Counted from the first letter of the stretch, positions 16,318-24,964 are shown. The stretch: 44,774 nt of DNA from OPU3-GD-OMZ sp964515235 (GCA_964515235.1 CAZEVO010000014.1:1-44774), one strand, 5' to 3'. Program-made: numbers and translations. Notes: generated by a model from the letters alone, not told the origin.

Positions 16318-17397
16318 TTACAATGAATTGACTGCATTTAGATCAGCAAATGCCTGCTCTAATCGCGTTGCCATACCTACTTCACCTGCACGCTGCCATG
16401 CTCTAGGGTCATAATATTTCTTATTAGGGCTGTCATCACCATCTGGATTACCAATTTGCCCTTGTAAATAACCTTCATTTTTCTGGTAATAATTTTTAAT
16501 ACCCTCCCAAGTAGCCCATTGCGTATCAGTGTCGATATTCATTTTAACAACACCATAACCAATAGATTCTGATATTTCCTCTTGAGATGAACCTGAACCA
16601 CCATGAAAAACAAAATCAAGTGTATTTGAAGGGACACCGAATTTCTCAGAAACAAATGATTGAGAATTAGCGAGAATAGTCGGTGTTAATTTTACATTAC
16701 CCGGCTTGTAAACACCGTGAACATTGCCAAATGAAGCAGCAATGGTAAAACGATGACTAATTTTACTTAAAACTTCATAAGAGTAAGCAACATCTTCAGG
16801 TTGTGTATATAACAATGAAGAATCCATATCACTGTTATCAACACCATCTTCCTCACCGCCTGTACACCCTAATTCAATCTCGAGTGTCATGTCCATTTTA
16901 GACATACGTTCTAAGTAATTCGCACAGGTACCAATATTTTCTTCAAGGCTTTCTTCAGAAAGATCTAGCATATGAGAGCTGAATAAAGGTTTACCTGTTG
17001 CTTCAAAATTAGCTTCACCTGCATCTAACAAACCATCAATCCATGGCAACAATTTCTTAGCAGCATGATCCGTATGTAAGATAACCGGTACCCCATAATG
17101 TTCAGCAACATTATGAACATGTTTAGCACCTGAAATGGCGCCAATAACTGCTAATTGATGCCCATCAAGGTTTAGGCCCTTTCCTGAGAAGAACTGTGCA
17201 CCGCCAAAAGAAAATTGAATAATAACGGGTGATTTAACTTTTGCAGCCGCTTCAAGTGTTGCATTAATTGAACCTGTACTAATTGTATTGACAGCAGGTA
17301 AGGCCATCTTATTAGCTTTACAATAATCGAATACTTTTTGGACATCATCGCCTGTAACCACACCTGGATTGACGATATCTAATATTGAGTTTGACAT
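16318..17397 (-). CDS. fba: Class II fructose-bisphosphate aldolase
   Basis: The 359-aa protein equals E. coli FbaA in length. The zinc and catalytic segment is VILHTDHAAKKLLPW, with Asp110 and His111; further conserved parts are LEIELGCTGGEEDGVD (about residues 172-187) and FHGGSGSS (about 264-271). It interconverts fructose 1,6-bisphosphate with DHAP and glyceraldehyde 3-phosphate. In a RuMP methylotroph it serves the cleavage/rearrangement stage and gluconeogenesis. It lies downstream of tal but behind a terminator and its own probable promoter, so it can be expressed separately. Confidence 0.97.
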   Translation of the reverse strand: MSNSILDIVNPGVVTGDDVQKVFDYCKANKMALPAVNTISTGSINATLEAAAKVKSPVIIQFSFGGAQFFSGKGLNLDGHQLAVIGAISGAKHVHNVAEHYGVPVILHTDHAAKKLLPWIDGLLDAGEANFEATGKPLFSSHMLDLSEESLEENIGTCANYLERMSKMDMTLEIELGCTGGEEDGVDNSDMDSSLLYTQPEDVAYSYEVLSKISHRFTIAASFGNVHGVYKPGNVKLTPTILANSQSFVSEKFGVPSNTLDFVFHGGSGSSQEEISESIGYGVVKMNIDTDTQWATWEGIKNYYQKNEGYLQGQIGNPDGDDSPNKKYYDPRAWQRAGEVGMATRLEQAFADLNAVNSL

Positions 17398-17427
17398 TTA
17401 AAATCCTATCTATTTTTCCAACCTCTA

Positions 17428-17433
17428 ATTATA
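17428..17433 (-). promoter_or_regulatory. Probable -10 element of fba
   Basis: A perfect TATAAT on the minus strand lies 31 bases upstream of the fba ATG, just after the tal terminator. The region at the expected -35 position (TTATTT) is only a weak match. Confidence 0.4.
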
Positions 17434-17450
17434 AAACTAGAGAACACAAT

Positions 17451-17488
17451 AAATAAGAACCTGTTAATTACTCAACAGATTCTTATTT
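17451..17488 (-). terminator. Terminator downstream of tal
   Basis: Arms AAATAAGAA (17451-17459) and TTCTTATTT (17480-17488) pair, with an inner CTGTT/AACAG extension. It is AT-rich with a short T-rich tail on the minus strand, so it may be partially read through into fba. Confidence 0.55.
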
Positions 17489-17503
17489 TAATACTTATTT
17501 AAA

Positions 17504-18484
17504 TTAATTTTCTAAATTACTTAAACGATCTGCCAACAATGTTTCTAATGCTTCTAACGCAGCAGTAAAACCGGCAATACCTTCTGATAATTTATCAGAA
17601 GCCATTCTATTTTCAGCATGCATCGCATCAAATACCTCTTTATCAACTCTTATTCTTTCGATATTAGCATTCAATGCATCAGCTGCATTTAATTTTTGAG
17701 GTAAATCACCTTCAGTAGAGGCAAGTTCATTAATTAATCCTGGTGAAATTGTTAATAAATCAACGCCTGCTAATTCGGTAATTTCACCAATATTTCTAAA
17801 ACTTGCACCCATAACCTCAGTCTTATAACCAAATCTTTTATAGTAATTATAAACATCAGTTACCGAAATAACCCCGGGATCTTCTGCTGACGGGTATGAA
17901 TCACGACCGGTATCTTTCTTATACCAATCTAAAATACGGCCAACAAAGGGTGAAATCAGTGTAATGTTATTATCTGCACAAGCGATTGCTTGGTGAAGTC
18001 CAAACAAAAGAGTTAAATTACAACTAATACCCTCATCTTCTAAAACGGCTGCCGCTTGAATTCCTTCCCAAGTTGATGCAATTTTTATCAAGATACGATC
18101 GCGTGAAACACCTGCCGCCTCATACTGAGCAATAATTTCACGGCCTTTAGTGATTGTCGCATCGGTATCGTATGACAAGCGGGCATCTACTTCTGTAGAA
18201 ACACGACCTGGAACAAGGTCTAAGATTTTAAGCCCAAATGATACAGCTAATCGATCAAAAGCCAATGTTACTACATCACCCGCAGATGCATTAGCGCCTA
18301 AAGTTTGACGTGCTCCCGATAAAGTTTCATCAACAATACCTTGATACTCAGGCATCTGTGCCGCTGCTGTAATTAATGATGGGTTCGTTGTTGCATCCTG
18401 TGGCTTACATTCTTCAATTGCTTTCAGATCGCCTGTGTCAGCAACAACTACGGTCATTTCTCTAAGTTGTTCTAATAAATTCAT
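17504..18484 (-). CDS. tal: Transaldolase (TalB type)
   Basis: A 326-aa enzyme with the conserved DATTNPSLI (about residues 30-38) and the Schiff-base segment ILIKIASTWEG, in which Lys134 is the catalytic lysine (equivalent to Lys132 of E. coli TalB). It transfers a dihydroxyacetone unit between sugar phosphates in the regenerative part of the RuMP cycle. It is in line with hxlA, hxlB, tkt and fba on the same strand, separated from the small GVDRYL protein gene by a terminator. A second, shorter TalC/Fsa-type gene is present at 44006-44680 but carries aldolase-type residues. Confidence 0.97.
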   Translation of the reverse strand: MNLLEQLREMTVVVADTGDLKAIEECKPQDATTNPSLITAAAQMPEYQGIVDETLSGARQTLGANASAGDVVTLAFDRLAVSFGLKILDLVPGRVSTEVDARLSYDTDATITKGREIIAQYEAAGVSRDRILIKIASTWEGIQAAAVLEDEGISCNLTLLFGLHQAIACADNNITLISPFVGRILDWYKKDTGRDSYPSAEDPGVISVTDVYNYYKRFGYKTEVMGASFRNIGEITELAGVDLLTISPGLINELASTEGDLPQKLNAADALNANIERIRVDKEVFDAMHAENRMASDKLSEGIAGFTAALEALETLLADRLSNLEN

Positions 18485-18583
18485 TGTTATACCTACTGAT
18501 TCAAAATAATTAATAATCTAACTAACGAAATGCTGTTAACTAGTATCAGACTCTTTAATTAATAAAATAATCCCCAGAAATAC

Positions 18584-18617
18584 AAAAAGAATCGAGCGTA
18601 AAACACCCGATTCTTTT
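18584..18617 (-). terminator. Terminator downstream of the GVDRYL protein gene
   Basis: AAAAGAATCG (18585-18594) pairs with CGATTCTTTT (18608-18617); on the minus strand the stem runs into TTTTTGTATTT. It closes the tkt/GVDRYL unit before tal. Confidence 0.7.
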
Positions 18618-18677
18618 GTAAACAGGAAGGTTAAACTCCAAGGATTAGAGTAAAAAAACCTCAATACTGAGTTTACC

Positions 18678-19058
18678 TTAGCCGTTTAAATAACGATCAA
18701 CACCTGTTTGCGCTCTAGAAGACGAAGCACTAGCACCACCTTGAGCTGCTAGATATCTATCAACACCTGTTGCTCCACCGGTAGCTTTCGGTGTAGACCC
18801 TGAGCGACCTTTTGCTAAAAATAAAACAGCACCAACAACAGCTAACAACAACCCTAATTCAGTTGTATTTGATGATTCCTGTTTCTTAACAGGTGCTGGT
18901 GTTGCTTTTACAACAACTTTAGGCTTAGAAATTGCCGATTTATCTTGATACACAATAATTGGCTTAAAGTTGTATGCTGGATACTCTTCAGCACTTACAA
19001 TCGGGCTTGCAATTAATAGTGCAGTAATTAAACCAGTTGCTAATTTTATTTTTTTCAT
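18678..19058 (-). CDS. Unknown secreted or membrane-anchored small protein with two GVDRYL motifs
   Basis: I do not recognise a named family. The start at 19058 is supported by AGGAAGG seven bases upstream; an in-frame ATG at 19076 would put the ribosome site inside the gene. The 126-aa protein has a Sec signal (KKIKLATGLITALLIASPIVSA), then a Lys/Pro-rich extracytoplasmic stretch, a single transmembrane segment (LGLLLAVVGAVLFLA), and a Gly/Ser/Ala-rich tail with ATGVDRYLAAQ followed by QTGVDRYLNG at the very C-terminus. If the signal is cleaved, the repeats would face the cytoplasm. It starts 30 bases after the tkt stop, so it is probably co-transcribed with tkt. Confidence 0.75.
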   Translation of the reverse strand: MKKIKLATGLITALLIASPIVSAEEYPAYNFKPIIVYQDKSAISKPKVVVKATPAPVKKQESSNTTELGLLLAVVGAVLFLAKGRSGSTPKATGGATGVDRYLAAQGGASASSSRAQTGVDRYLNG

Positions 19059-19088
19059 TTTTACCTTCCTATTCATTTATCTAAATAA

Positions 19089-21074
19089 CTAAAGTGAAGA
19101 TTCTACATGATTCACAACATTTTCAACAGTAAAACCGAAGTGTTTCATCACATCACCACCAGGTGCAGATTCTCCGAAAGTGTTAATACCAACAACAGCA
19201 CCTTCCAATCCTACATACTTACGCCAAAAGTCCGTAACTCCAGCCTCAACTGCAATACGTACAACGCCTGGTGTTAATATACTGTCTTTATAATCTTGAT
19301 CTTGACGATCAAAAACACTTGTTGAAGGCATAGATACTACCCGCACATGTGTTCCTTTAGCAGCAAGTTCTTCCTGGGCTTTGATAGCCAAATTCACTTC
19401 CGAACCCGTAGCAATAATAATTGCTTGTGCATTACCTTGCGCTTCAGAAATAACATAAGCACCTTTTCTTATTGCAGCAATCTGATCATCGGTACGACCA
19501 ATAAAAGGTAGACCCTGACGACTTAATACCAAACTAGTTGGCCCATCCATACGCTCTATAGCCATTACCCATGAAACTGCCGTTTCCGTGCTATCAGCTG
19601 GTCGCCATACATCCATATTTGGAATGTACCGCATAGCAGAAGTATTTTCAATCGGTTGATGTGTTGGACCGTCTTCACCTTGACCGATCGAATCATGAGT
19701 CAATACCGCAACTGTTCGAATACCCATCAATGCGGACATCCGTAATGCGCTCTTAGCGTAATCAGAGAACATATGGAACGTACCACCAAAAGGCATTAAG
19801 CCCCCATGAAGCGCCATACCATTCATTATCGCGTACATACCAAATTCACGTACACCATAAGAAATGTAATTACCCATTTCATTGCCACTGACATGTTTAA
19901 AATCAGCACAACTAGTTAAGTTTGAACCTGTTAAATCAGCTGAACCACCTAAAAACTCAGGTAATGTTGATGCTAAACCAGCAATTGTTTTCTGCGAAGC
20001 CTGACGACTTGCTAAATTCTCTTGCTTAGAATTGGTTTCTGCAATAAATGCATCGGTTACTTCTTTCCAGTCTGCTGGTAAATCACCCGCCATACGACGT
20101 TTAAATTCTGCAGCTTCAGCCGGATATTCTGCTGCATACGCAGAAAATTTATCATTCCAAGAACTCTCTAGACGAGTTCCCTTAGCTTTTGCATCCCAAC
20201 CGGCATAAACCTCATCAGGAATTTCAAATGGAGCATGATCCCAACCTAACTCTTTGCGTGTTAACGCAACTTCTTCGTCACCTAATGCTGCACCATGACA
20301 GTCATGGCTACCACTTTTATTTGGTGATCCAAAACCAATAATTGTTTTACAACAAATCAATGAAGGCTTATCAGTAACTGATTTTGCTTCAGTAATTGCT
20401 GCAGAAATTGCATCAGCATCATGGCCATCTACAGATACGACATGCCAGTTATAAGCTTCAAAACGCTTAACAGTATCATCTGTATACCAACCGTCAATAT
20501 GGCCATCAATAGAAATATTATTATCATCCCAGAAGGCAATAAGATTACCTAAACCCCAAGTACCAGCCAGTGAACAAGCTTCATGAGAAATACCCTCCAT
20601 CAAACATCCGTCACCCATAAATACGTAGGTATTATGGTCTACAATCTTATGTCCTGGCTTATTGAATTGATCTGCCAATAACTTTTCAGCCATAGCAAAC
20701 CCAACACCGTTGGTTATTCCTTGCCCTAATGGACCTGTTGTTGTTTCAATACCCGGTGCATACCCATATTCCGGGTGACCTGCACATTTAGAATGTAATT
20801 GGCGAAATGATGATAACTGCTCCATAGGCAAGTCGTAACCTGACAAATGTAATAATGAGTAAATCAACATTGAGCCATGACCATTTGATAAAACAAAACG
20901 ATCACGATCAGCCCACTCTGGGCTATTTGGGTTATGTTTTAAATGATCATTCCATAATACTTCAGCAATATCAGCCATCCCCATTGGAGCTCCTGGGTGA
21001 CCTGATTTTGCTTTTTGCACTGCATCCATGCTTAGTGCTCTTATGGCGTTCGCTAATTCTCGACGCGAAGACAT
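19089..21074 (-). CDS. tkt: Transketolase
   Basis: A 661-aa enzyme with standard transketolase length. The thiamine diphosphate motif runs from MGDGCLMEG to DDNNISIDG (about residues 154-190); the N-terminus has KSGHPGAPMG (about 24-33) and the second domain has FGGTFHMFSDYA. The length and motifs fit transketolase and not the yeast-type dihydroxyacetone synthase. It provides the two-carbon transfers that regenerate pentose phosphates after formaldehyde fixation. It lies between hxlB (across a terminator) and the GVDRYL gene; AGGAGAA precedes the ATG. Confidence 0.97.
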   Translation of the reverse strand: MSSRRELANAIRALSMDAVQKAKSGHPGAPMGMADIAEVLWNDHLKHNPNSPEWADRDRFVLSNGHGSMLIYSLLHLSGYDLPMEQLSSFRQLHSKCAGHPEYGYAPGIETTTGPLGQGITNGVGFAMAEKLLADQFNKPGHKIVDHNTYVFMGDGCLMEGISHEACSLAGTWGLGNLIAFWDDNNISIDGHIDGWYTDDTVKRFEAYNWHVVSVDGHDADAISAAITEAKSVTDKPSLICCKTIIGFGSPNKSGSHDCHGAALGDEEVALTRKELGWDHAPFEIPDEVYAGWDAKAKGTRLESSWNDKFSAYAAEYPAEAAEFKRRMAGDLPADWKEVTDAFIAETNSKQENLASRQASQKTIAGLASTLPEFLGGSADLTGSNLTSCADFKHVSGNEMGNYISYGVREFGMYAIMNGMALHGGLMPFGGTFHMFSDYAKSALRMSALMGIRTVAVLTHDSIGQGEDGPTHQPIENTSAMRYIPNMDVWRPADSTETAVSWVMAIERMDGPTSLVLSRQGLPFIGRTDDQIAAIRKGAYVISEAQGNAQAIIIATGSEVNLAIKAQEELAAKGTHVRVVSMPSTSVFDRQDQDYKDSILTPGVVRIAVEAGVTDFWRKYVGLEGAVVGINTFGESAPGGDVMKHFGFTVENVVNHVESSL

Positions 21075-21164
21075 ACAATTCTCCTGATAAATTTTTATGT
21101 TCTATACCCAATAAAAAGGTATAAGTGATTCATTAATTGATATTGATAAGTGAAATATAACAGA

Positions 21165-21204
21165 CAAATAAAAAGCGGGCATTACCTTTGTGGTAAGACC
21201 CGCT
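21165..21204 (-). terminator. Terminator between hxlB and tkt
   Basis: AGCGGG (21174-21179) plus TTACC pair with GGTAA plus CCCGCT (21199-21204), and the minus strand continues into TTTTATTT. It can uncouple high expression of the formaldehyde-fixing pair from tkt. Confidence 0.8.
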
Positions 21205-21216
21205 CTATCAATGGAA

Positions 21217-21750
21217 TTATTCCATATTAGCGTGTATCGCTCGCATTTCTTCTTCTGTAAGATTTCTCTCGTGAATGATATATGAGACAACCGCTTCTAA
21301 GAATATCAATGTGGATAATTCAAATACCGACCCCATGGGCATTCCAAATACTTTCTCATACATATCAGGACGACCAATGTTAAATACTGCATCGACCATA
21401 TTCCCGATAGTTGATTCTGACTTAGATGATATCAAAATTGCTTTAGCGCCAACATCTTTAGCTTTCTGCGTAAAAGCAGCTAATTGTTGAGTTTCACCTG
21501 AACCAGAAATGACAATTAGTAAGTCACCCTCCTGAATACTTGGTGTTACGGTTTCACCTACCACATTCACTTTATAGCCAGAATGCATCAAGCGCATTGC
21601 AAAATTCTTACAAACCAAGGCAGAGCGACCAGCCCCCGCAAGAAAAATTCCATTAGCTTCATCAACAAGCTCTACTAACTGCCTATCATAATCATGTTCA
21701 GTAGCAGCTAATATGCTTGAAATCTTCTCAATTATTAACTGTTGATGCAT
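21217..21750 (-). CDS. hxlB: 6-phospho-3-hexuloisomerase
   Basis: The 177-aa protein starting MHQQLIIEK at 21750 is a SIS-domain isomerase. Visible segments are GAGRSALVCKNFAMRLMHSG (about residues 37-56), ISGSGETQ (about 81-88) and the C-terminal ERNLTEEEMRAIHANME, typical of PHI. It converts D-arabino-3-hexulose 6-phosphate to fructose 6-phosphate, the second RuMP step. The frame remains open upstream only because of the run of N; the true start is the ATG two bases after the hxlA stop (TAATATG). A terminator follows the gene. Confidence 0.95.
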   Translation of the reverse strand: MHQQLIIEKISSILAATEHDYDRQLVELVDEANGIFLAGAGRSALVCKNFAMRLMHSGYKVNVVGETVTPSIQEGDLLIVISGSGETQQLAAFTQKAKDVGAKAILISSKSESTIGNMVDAVFNIGRPDMYEKVFGMPMGSVFELSTLIFLEAVVSYIIHERNLTEEEMRAIHANME

Positions 21751-21751
21751 A

Positions 21752-21951
21752 TTATGCACCTGCTGTATCAACAAGTTGACGAATTTCGCGTGCTGAATCA
21801 GCAGGTGAAGGTGNNNNNNNNNNNNNNNNNNNNNNNNNNNNNNNNNNNNNNNNNNNNNNNNNNNNNNNNNNNNNNNNNNNNNNNNNNNNNNNNNNNNNNN
21901 NNNNNNNNNNNNNAGTGCGTCTACTGCCAGTTGGATAAGTGTTCTAGCCAT
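21752..21951 (-). CDS. hxlA: 3-hexulose-6-phosphate synthase, interrupted by an assembly gap
   Basis: The first 12 codons (21951-21914) read MARTLIQLAVDA, the conserved N-terminus of HPS. After 100 N, the frame ending at TAA 21754-21752 reads PSPADSAREIRQLVDTAGA, a typical HPS C-terminus. HPS is about 210 aa, so about 530 bases are missing, more than the 100 N shown. The enzyme condenses formaldehyde with ribulose 5-phosphate, the entry step of the RuMP cycle. The gene is directly followed by hxlB. The two visible pieces are in different frames across the N block, so a naive translation falsely fuses the hxlA start to hxlB. Confidence 0.9.
21814..21913. other. Assembly gap of 100 N inside hxlA
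   Basis: Exactly 100 undetermined bases, a common placeholder for a scaffold join of unknown length. It falls in the interior of hxlA, which suggests that a second copy of hxlA in the genome may have broken the assembly. Confidence 0.95.
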
Positions 21952-22287
21952 GTTTTTATACTCCGGTTTGCGGTTAGGTTAATTCCCTAACTTTAATAAA
22001 AAAATAAAAAAAACGTCTTACATCCTGAACGACTTTAAAGCATAAAGCAGACCCATGTCAATTTTAAAGTTAATTGCAATACAGCATCACACCATTAAAA
22101 GTAACCATAAATCATTATTTTACCTTTAAACGTTAGCATCTAACATTAACTAATTTCAGAAGCATCACATCAAAATCCTAAAAACCAAAACCTACCTCCC
22201 TCTTTACATAAACCAAAAACATAACAATAATGATTCAACAAAATAATCTAATAATAAGCTCTTTTTATCACCAAAAAACTCAAACCC
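21952..22287. promoter_or_regulatory. Divergent AT-rich control region between hxlA and the HAD gene
   Basis: A 336-base stretch without a gene. On the minus strand, TTGACA (22061-22056) and TTTAAA (22039-22034) with a 16-base spacer form a good candidate promoter for hxlA with a leader of about 75 bases. The rest is A/T/C-rich on the plus strand; I see no clear promoter for the HAD gene and no small reading frame. Confidence 0.5.
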
Positions 22288-23139
22288 ATGCTTCCTTTTA
22301 CCAACATTAATGCTTTGATTATTGATATGGATGGCGTGCTTTGGCACGGCGACCAACCAATAAGCGGACTAAATCACTTCTTCGAAACCCTTAGGACACT
22401 TAAGATTCCATTCATTCTTGCCACCAATAATGCTAGCTTAACCACTCAGCAATACATAAAAAAACTCGCCAAAATGGGTGTAGATGTTTATAAAAAAGAG
22501 ATCCTAACCTCCGCCATGGCAACCGCTCATTACCTTTCTTTACACTATACTCCTGAAACAACATCCATATTTGTCATTGGTGAATCAGGAATAAAAGAAC
22601 CTTTACGCGATAAAGGCTTCAACTTAACCGACCTTTATGAAATAAATGATCGAAGCGGAATTAACTCCAAAACCGGAGCACATCTTGTTGTGTGTGGAAT
22701 CGACAGAGAAATATCTTGGGACAAACTAGCAACAGCAACACTTAATATAAATGCCGGCGCCACCTTCATTGGAACGAACGGCGACATGTCTTTACCTACA
22801 GAATTAGGGGAAACACAAGGCAATGGCGCTATTTTAGCAGCCCTCACAGCTACAACACGCATCACTCCCACTATTATCGGAAAACCCGGACCTATTATCT
22901 ATCAACAAGCCATGGATATACTTCAATCAAAGCCCGAAGAAACCATTGCTATTGGGGATCGTTTAGATACCGACATCTTAGGCGCCATACGAGCCAATAT
23001 CCGAAGCCTACTAGTTTTAACCGGCGTATCTAGCGAAGAGGATGTAAGTGCAAGTAATTTTAAACCAACTTGGACAATGGACAACATTACGTCAATAACA
23101 CTCGCCTTAAATCAAGCTCATAAAAATAAAGCCCAATAA
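22288..23139 (+). CDS. HAD-superfamily class IIA (NagD-like) sugar phosphatase
   Basis: The 283-aa protein has HAD motif I IIDMDGVLWHGDQP (about residues 10-23), motif II ATNNAS (about 45-50), the class IIA cap, the KPGP motif (about 198-201) and motif III/IV IGDRLDTDILGA (about 221-232). NagD-type enzymes hydrolyse small phosphates such as nucleotides, phosphoglycolate, glycerol 3-phosphate or DHAP; the substrate cannot be decided here. It lies 60 bases upstream of dhaK on the same strand, which makes a triose phosphate possible, an inference only. Confidence 0.8.
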   Translation: MLPFTNINALIIDMDGVLWHGDQPISGLNHFFETLRTLKIPFILATNNASLTTQQYIKKLAKMGVDVYKKEILTSAMATAHYLSLHYTPETTSIFVIGESGIKEPLRDKGFNLTDLYEINDRSGINSKTGAHLVVCGIDREISWDKLATATLNINAGATFIGTNGDMSLPTELGETQGNGAILAALTATTRITPTIIGKPGPIIYQQAMDILQSKPEETIAIGDRLDTDILGAIRANIRSLLVLTGVSSEEDVSASNFKPTWTMDNITSITLALNQAHKNKAQ

Positions 23140-23199
23140 TTGCCCGATCACACATGGGGCCTCAACCCCTGACCAACCAACTTCAATACGCACAAAACC

Positions 23200-24189
23200 A
23201 TGAAAAAACTTATTAACAATCCAGACGACCTTTTACCGAACAGTCTTGCTGGTTTTGCAAGCGCACACTCTGACATAATCCAACTTCACCGAGACCCTTA
23301 CTTTATCCAACGAAAACACAAGCCTCAATCACCTAAAGTTGCTTTAATTTCAGGAGGTGGATCCGGCCATGAACCCTTACACTCAGGATTCGTAGGCGCA
23401 GGCATGCTTGATGCCGCCTGTCCGGGTCATATTTTCACCTCCCCAACTCCAGACCAAATGCTCGCTGCAGCAACAGCTGTCGACAATGATGCCGGCATAC
23501 TCTTTATTGTTAAAAATTATGCAGGCGACATCATGAATTTTGAAATCGCAGCAGAATTACTGACCTCACCAATTGAAACCGTTATCGTTTCCGATGACAT
23601 TGCCTTACCCAAAGATCACAGCATGGGTCGACGCGGCGTTGCCGGAACATTAATGGTTGAAAAAATGCTCGGCGCAGCTGCTGACCTCAATCACGATCTT
23701 ACTTACTGCAAAGCATTAGCAGAAAGAATCAACACCAACACCGCTTCAATTGGTGCCGCTTTGACTAGTTGCACCGTACCCGCACTAGGAAAGCCGACCT
23801 TCGAAATCAGTGAAACAGAAATTGAAATGGGGGTAGGGATTCATGGTGAACGAGGACTATCAACACGAGAATTTAATGACGCAACAACAACTACTCATGA
23901 ATTAGCAGGTGCAATTTACGATGAGCTAAAACCGAAAAAAGGACAAGAAGCACTTCTTCACATCAATGGTCTAGGCGCAACCCCTCTCATTGAACAATAT
24001 TTAATCTACGATATCGCACAAAAATTCTGGGAAAAACAGGGCGTTACCGTTACCCGCTCGCTTGTTGGTAACTACACAACGTCCCTTGATATGGCTGGCT
24101 ACTCAATGACCCTCACGTTATTAGACCCGGAACTCACGACACTATGGGATTATCCTGTCAACACAGCCAATCTACGCTGGGGCTGCTAA
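23200..24189 (+). CDS. dhaK: Dihydroxyacetone kinase, substrate-binding subunit DhaK
   Basis: A 329-aa DhaK. It begins KKLINNPDDLLPNSLAGF and has SGGGSGHEPLHSGFVGAG (about residues 50-67), PTPDQMLAAA, and VGIHGERG (about 217-224), whose His is the residue that binds dihydroxyacetone covalently as a hemiaminal. It presents DHA for phosphorylation to DHAP by DhaL. Family length is normal (E. coli 356 aa, others about 330). The gene converges with dhaL, overlapping its stop by four bases, where a dhaKL operon is the rule. No dhaM is present in the window. Confidence 0.95.
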   Translation: MKKLINNPDDLLPNSLAGFASAHSDIIQLHRDPYFIQRKHKPQSPKVALISGGGSGHEPLHSGFVGAGMLDAACPGHIFTSPTPDQMLAAATAVDNDAGILFIVKNYAGDIMNFEIAAELLTSPIETVIVSDDIALPKDHSMGRRGVAGTLMVEKMLGAAADLNHDLTYCKALAERINTNTASIGAALTSCTVPALGKPTFEISETEIEMGVGIHGERGLSTREFNDATTTTHELAGAIYDELKPKKGQEALLHINGLGATPLIEQYLIYDIAQKFWEKQGVTVTRSLVGNYTTSLDMAGYSMTLTLLDPELTTLWDYPVNTANLRWGC

Positions 24190-24821
24190 ACGTCGCCTGC
24201 CAAAAAGTCAGCTAATGCACAAAGCATTAACTGACTTGATTTAGCTCCTGCATCAATATGACCAATTGTACGGTCACCCAAATAAGCAGCACGCCCTTTT
24301 GTCGCCACCATATCGCGCGTTGCCTCAGCCCCGTCAGCTGCCACATTGGCAAGAGCCGTCAACACAGCATGCTTTTCAACACCCTCAGCTGATAATTGCA
24401 ATAAACACTCCATCACGGGCACTAAGACATCTAACATGGTCTTTTCACCTACATCAGACTTACCACGCACCTTCATTGCCTCCACGCCATGCGAAAAAAC
24501 GACCGCCAATGTGTCGACAGTTAATTCTTTATCTTTCAAAGCACTGCTCATCCTGATAAATAAGGTTCCATACAAAGAACCTGAAGCCCCGCCCACAGAA
24601 CTCATCAACGATAAACCAATAACTTGAAATGATTGAGACCAATCGCCAGCAGTCAAATCAACTGACTTTGTTTTAAGAACCTCCAATCCTCGTAACAAGT
24701 TAATCACATGATCGCCATCACCTAAAACCCGATCCAATTCTTCCAGTTCTTCAGTATTTTCAGCAATCGTGTCGTAAAGAAGGTCCACCATATTCGGTAA
24801 CATCTGAGTTGTTACTAACAT
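24186..24821 (-). CDS. dhaL: Dihydroxyacetone kinase, nucleotide-binding subunit DhaL
   Basis: The start at ATG 24821 is preceded by GGAG; an upstream GTG is possible. The 211-aa protein has the DhaL Mg-ADP motif ELDRVLGDGDHVINLLRGLE (about residues 28-47), with the three Asp that bind Mg; the common G-x-N-M after the His is changed to V-I-N-L. Further features are SLMSSVGGASGSLYGTLF (about 72-89), GEKTMLDVLVP and the C-terminal GRAAYLGDRTIGHIDAGA. DhaL transfers phosphate to DhaK-bound dihydroxyacetone, using bound ADP/ATP. It is encoded opposite dhaK, so the two have separate promoters. Confidence 0.93.
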   Translation of the reverse strand: MLVTTQMLPNMVDLLYDTIAENTEELEELDRVLGDGDHVINLLRGLEVLKTKSVDLTAGDWSQSFQVIGLSLMSSVGGASGSLYGTLFIRMSSALKDKELTVDTLAVVFSHGVEAMKVRGKSDVGEKTMLDVLVPVMECLLQLSAEGVEKHAVLTALANVAADGAEATRDMVATKGRAAYLGDRTIGHIDAGAKSSQLMLCALADFLAGDV

Positions 24822-24964
24822 ACCCACACTCCATTAAATTAAACAGCGCCACTTTAAAGCGACATTAGCCATTAGTATAAACCTAACGTGGTAATTTCTT
24901 ACAATGCTCTTTCACAAACCAGAATTAATGTAGAATACCCTAAAGCAATCCCTTTAAAGAAATT

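Noticed and set aside
21217..21951. A single 244-aa frame across the N block that looks like an HPS-PHI fusion
   Set aside because: The frame is kept open only by the N run. The hxlA C-terminus is in another frame, ending at TAA 21752, and hxlB has its own ATG at 21750.
24266..24627. Overlapping plus-strand frames of 93-96 aa opposite dhaL
   Set aside because: They lie fully antisense to dhaL, have no ribosome site and show biased composition of a shadow frame.
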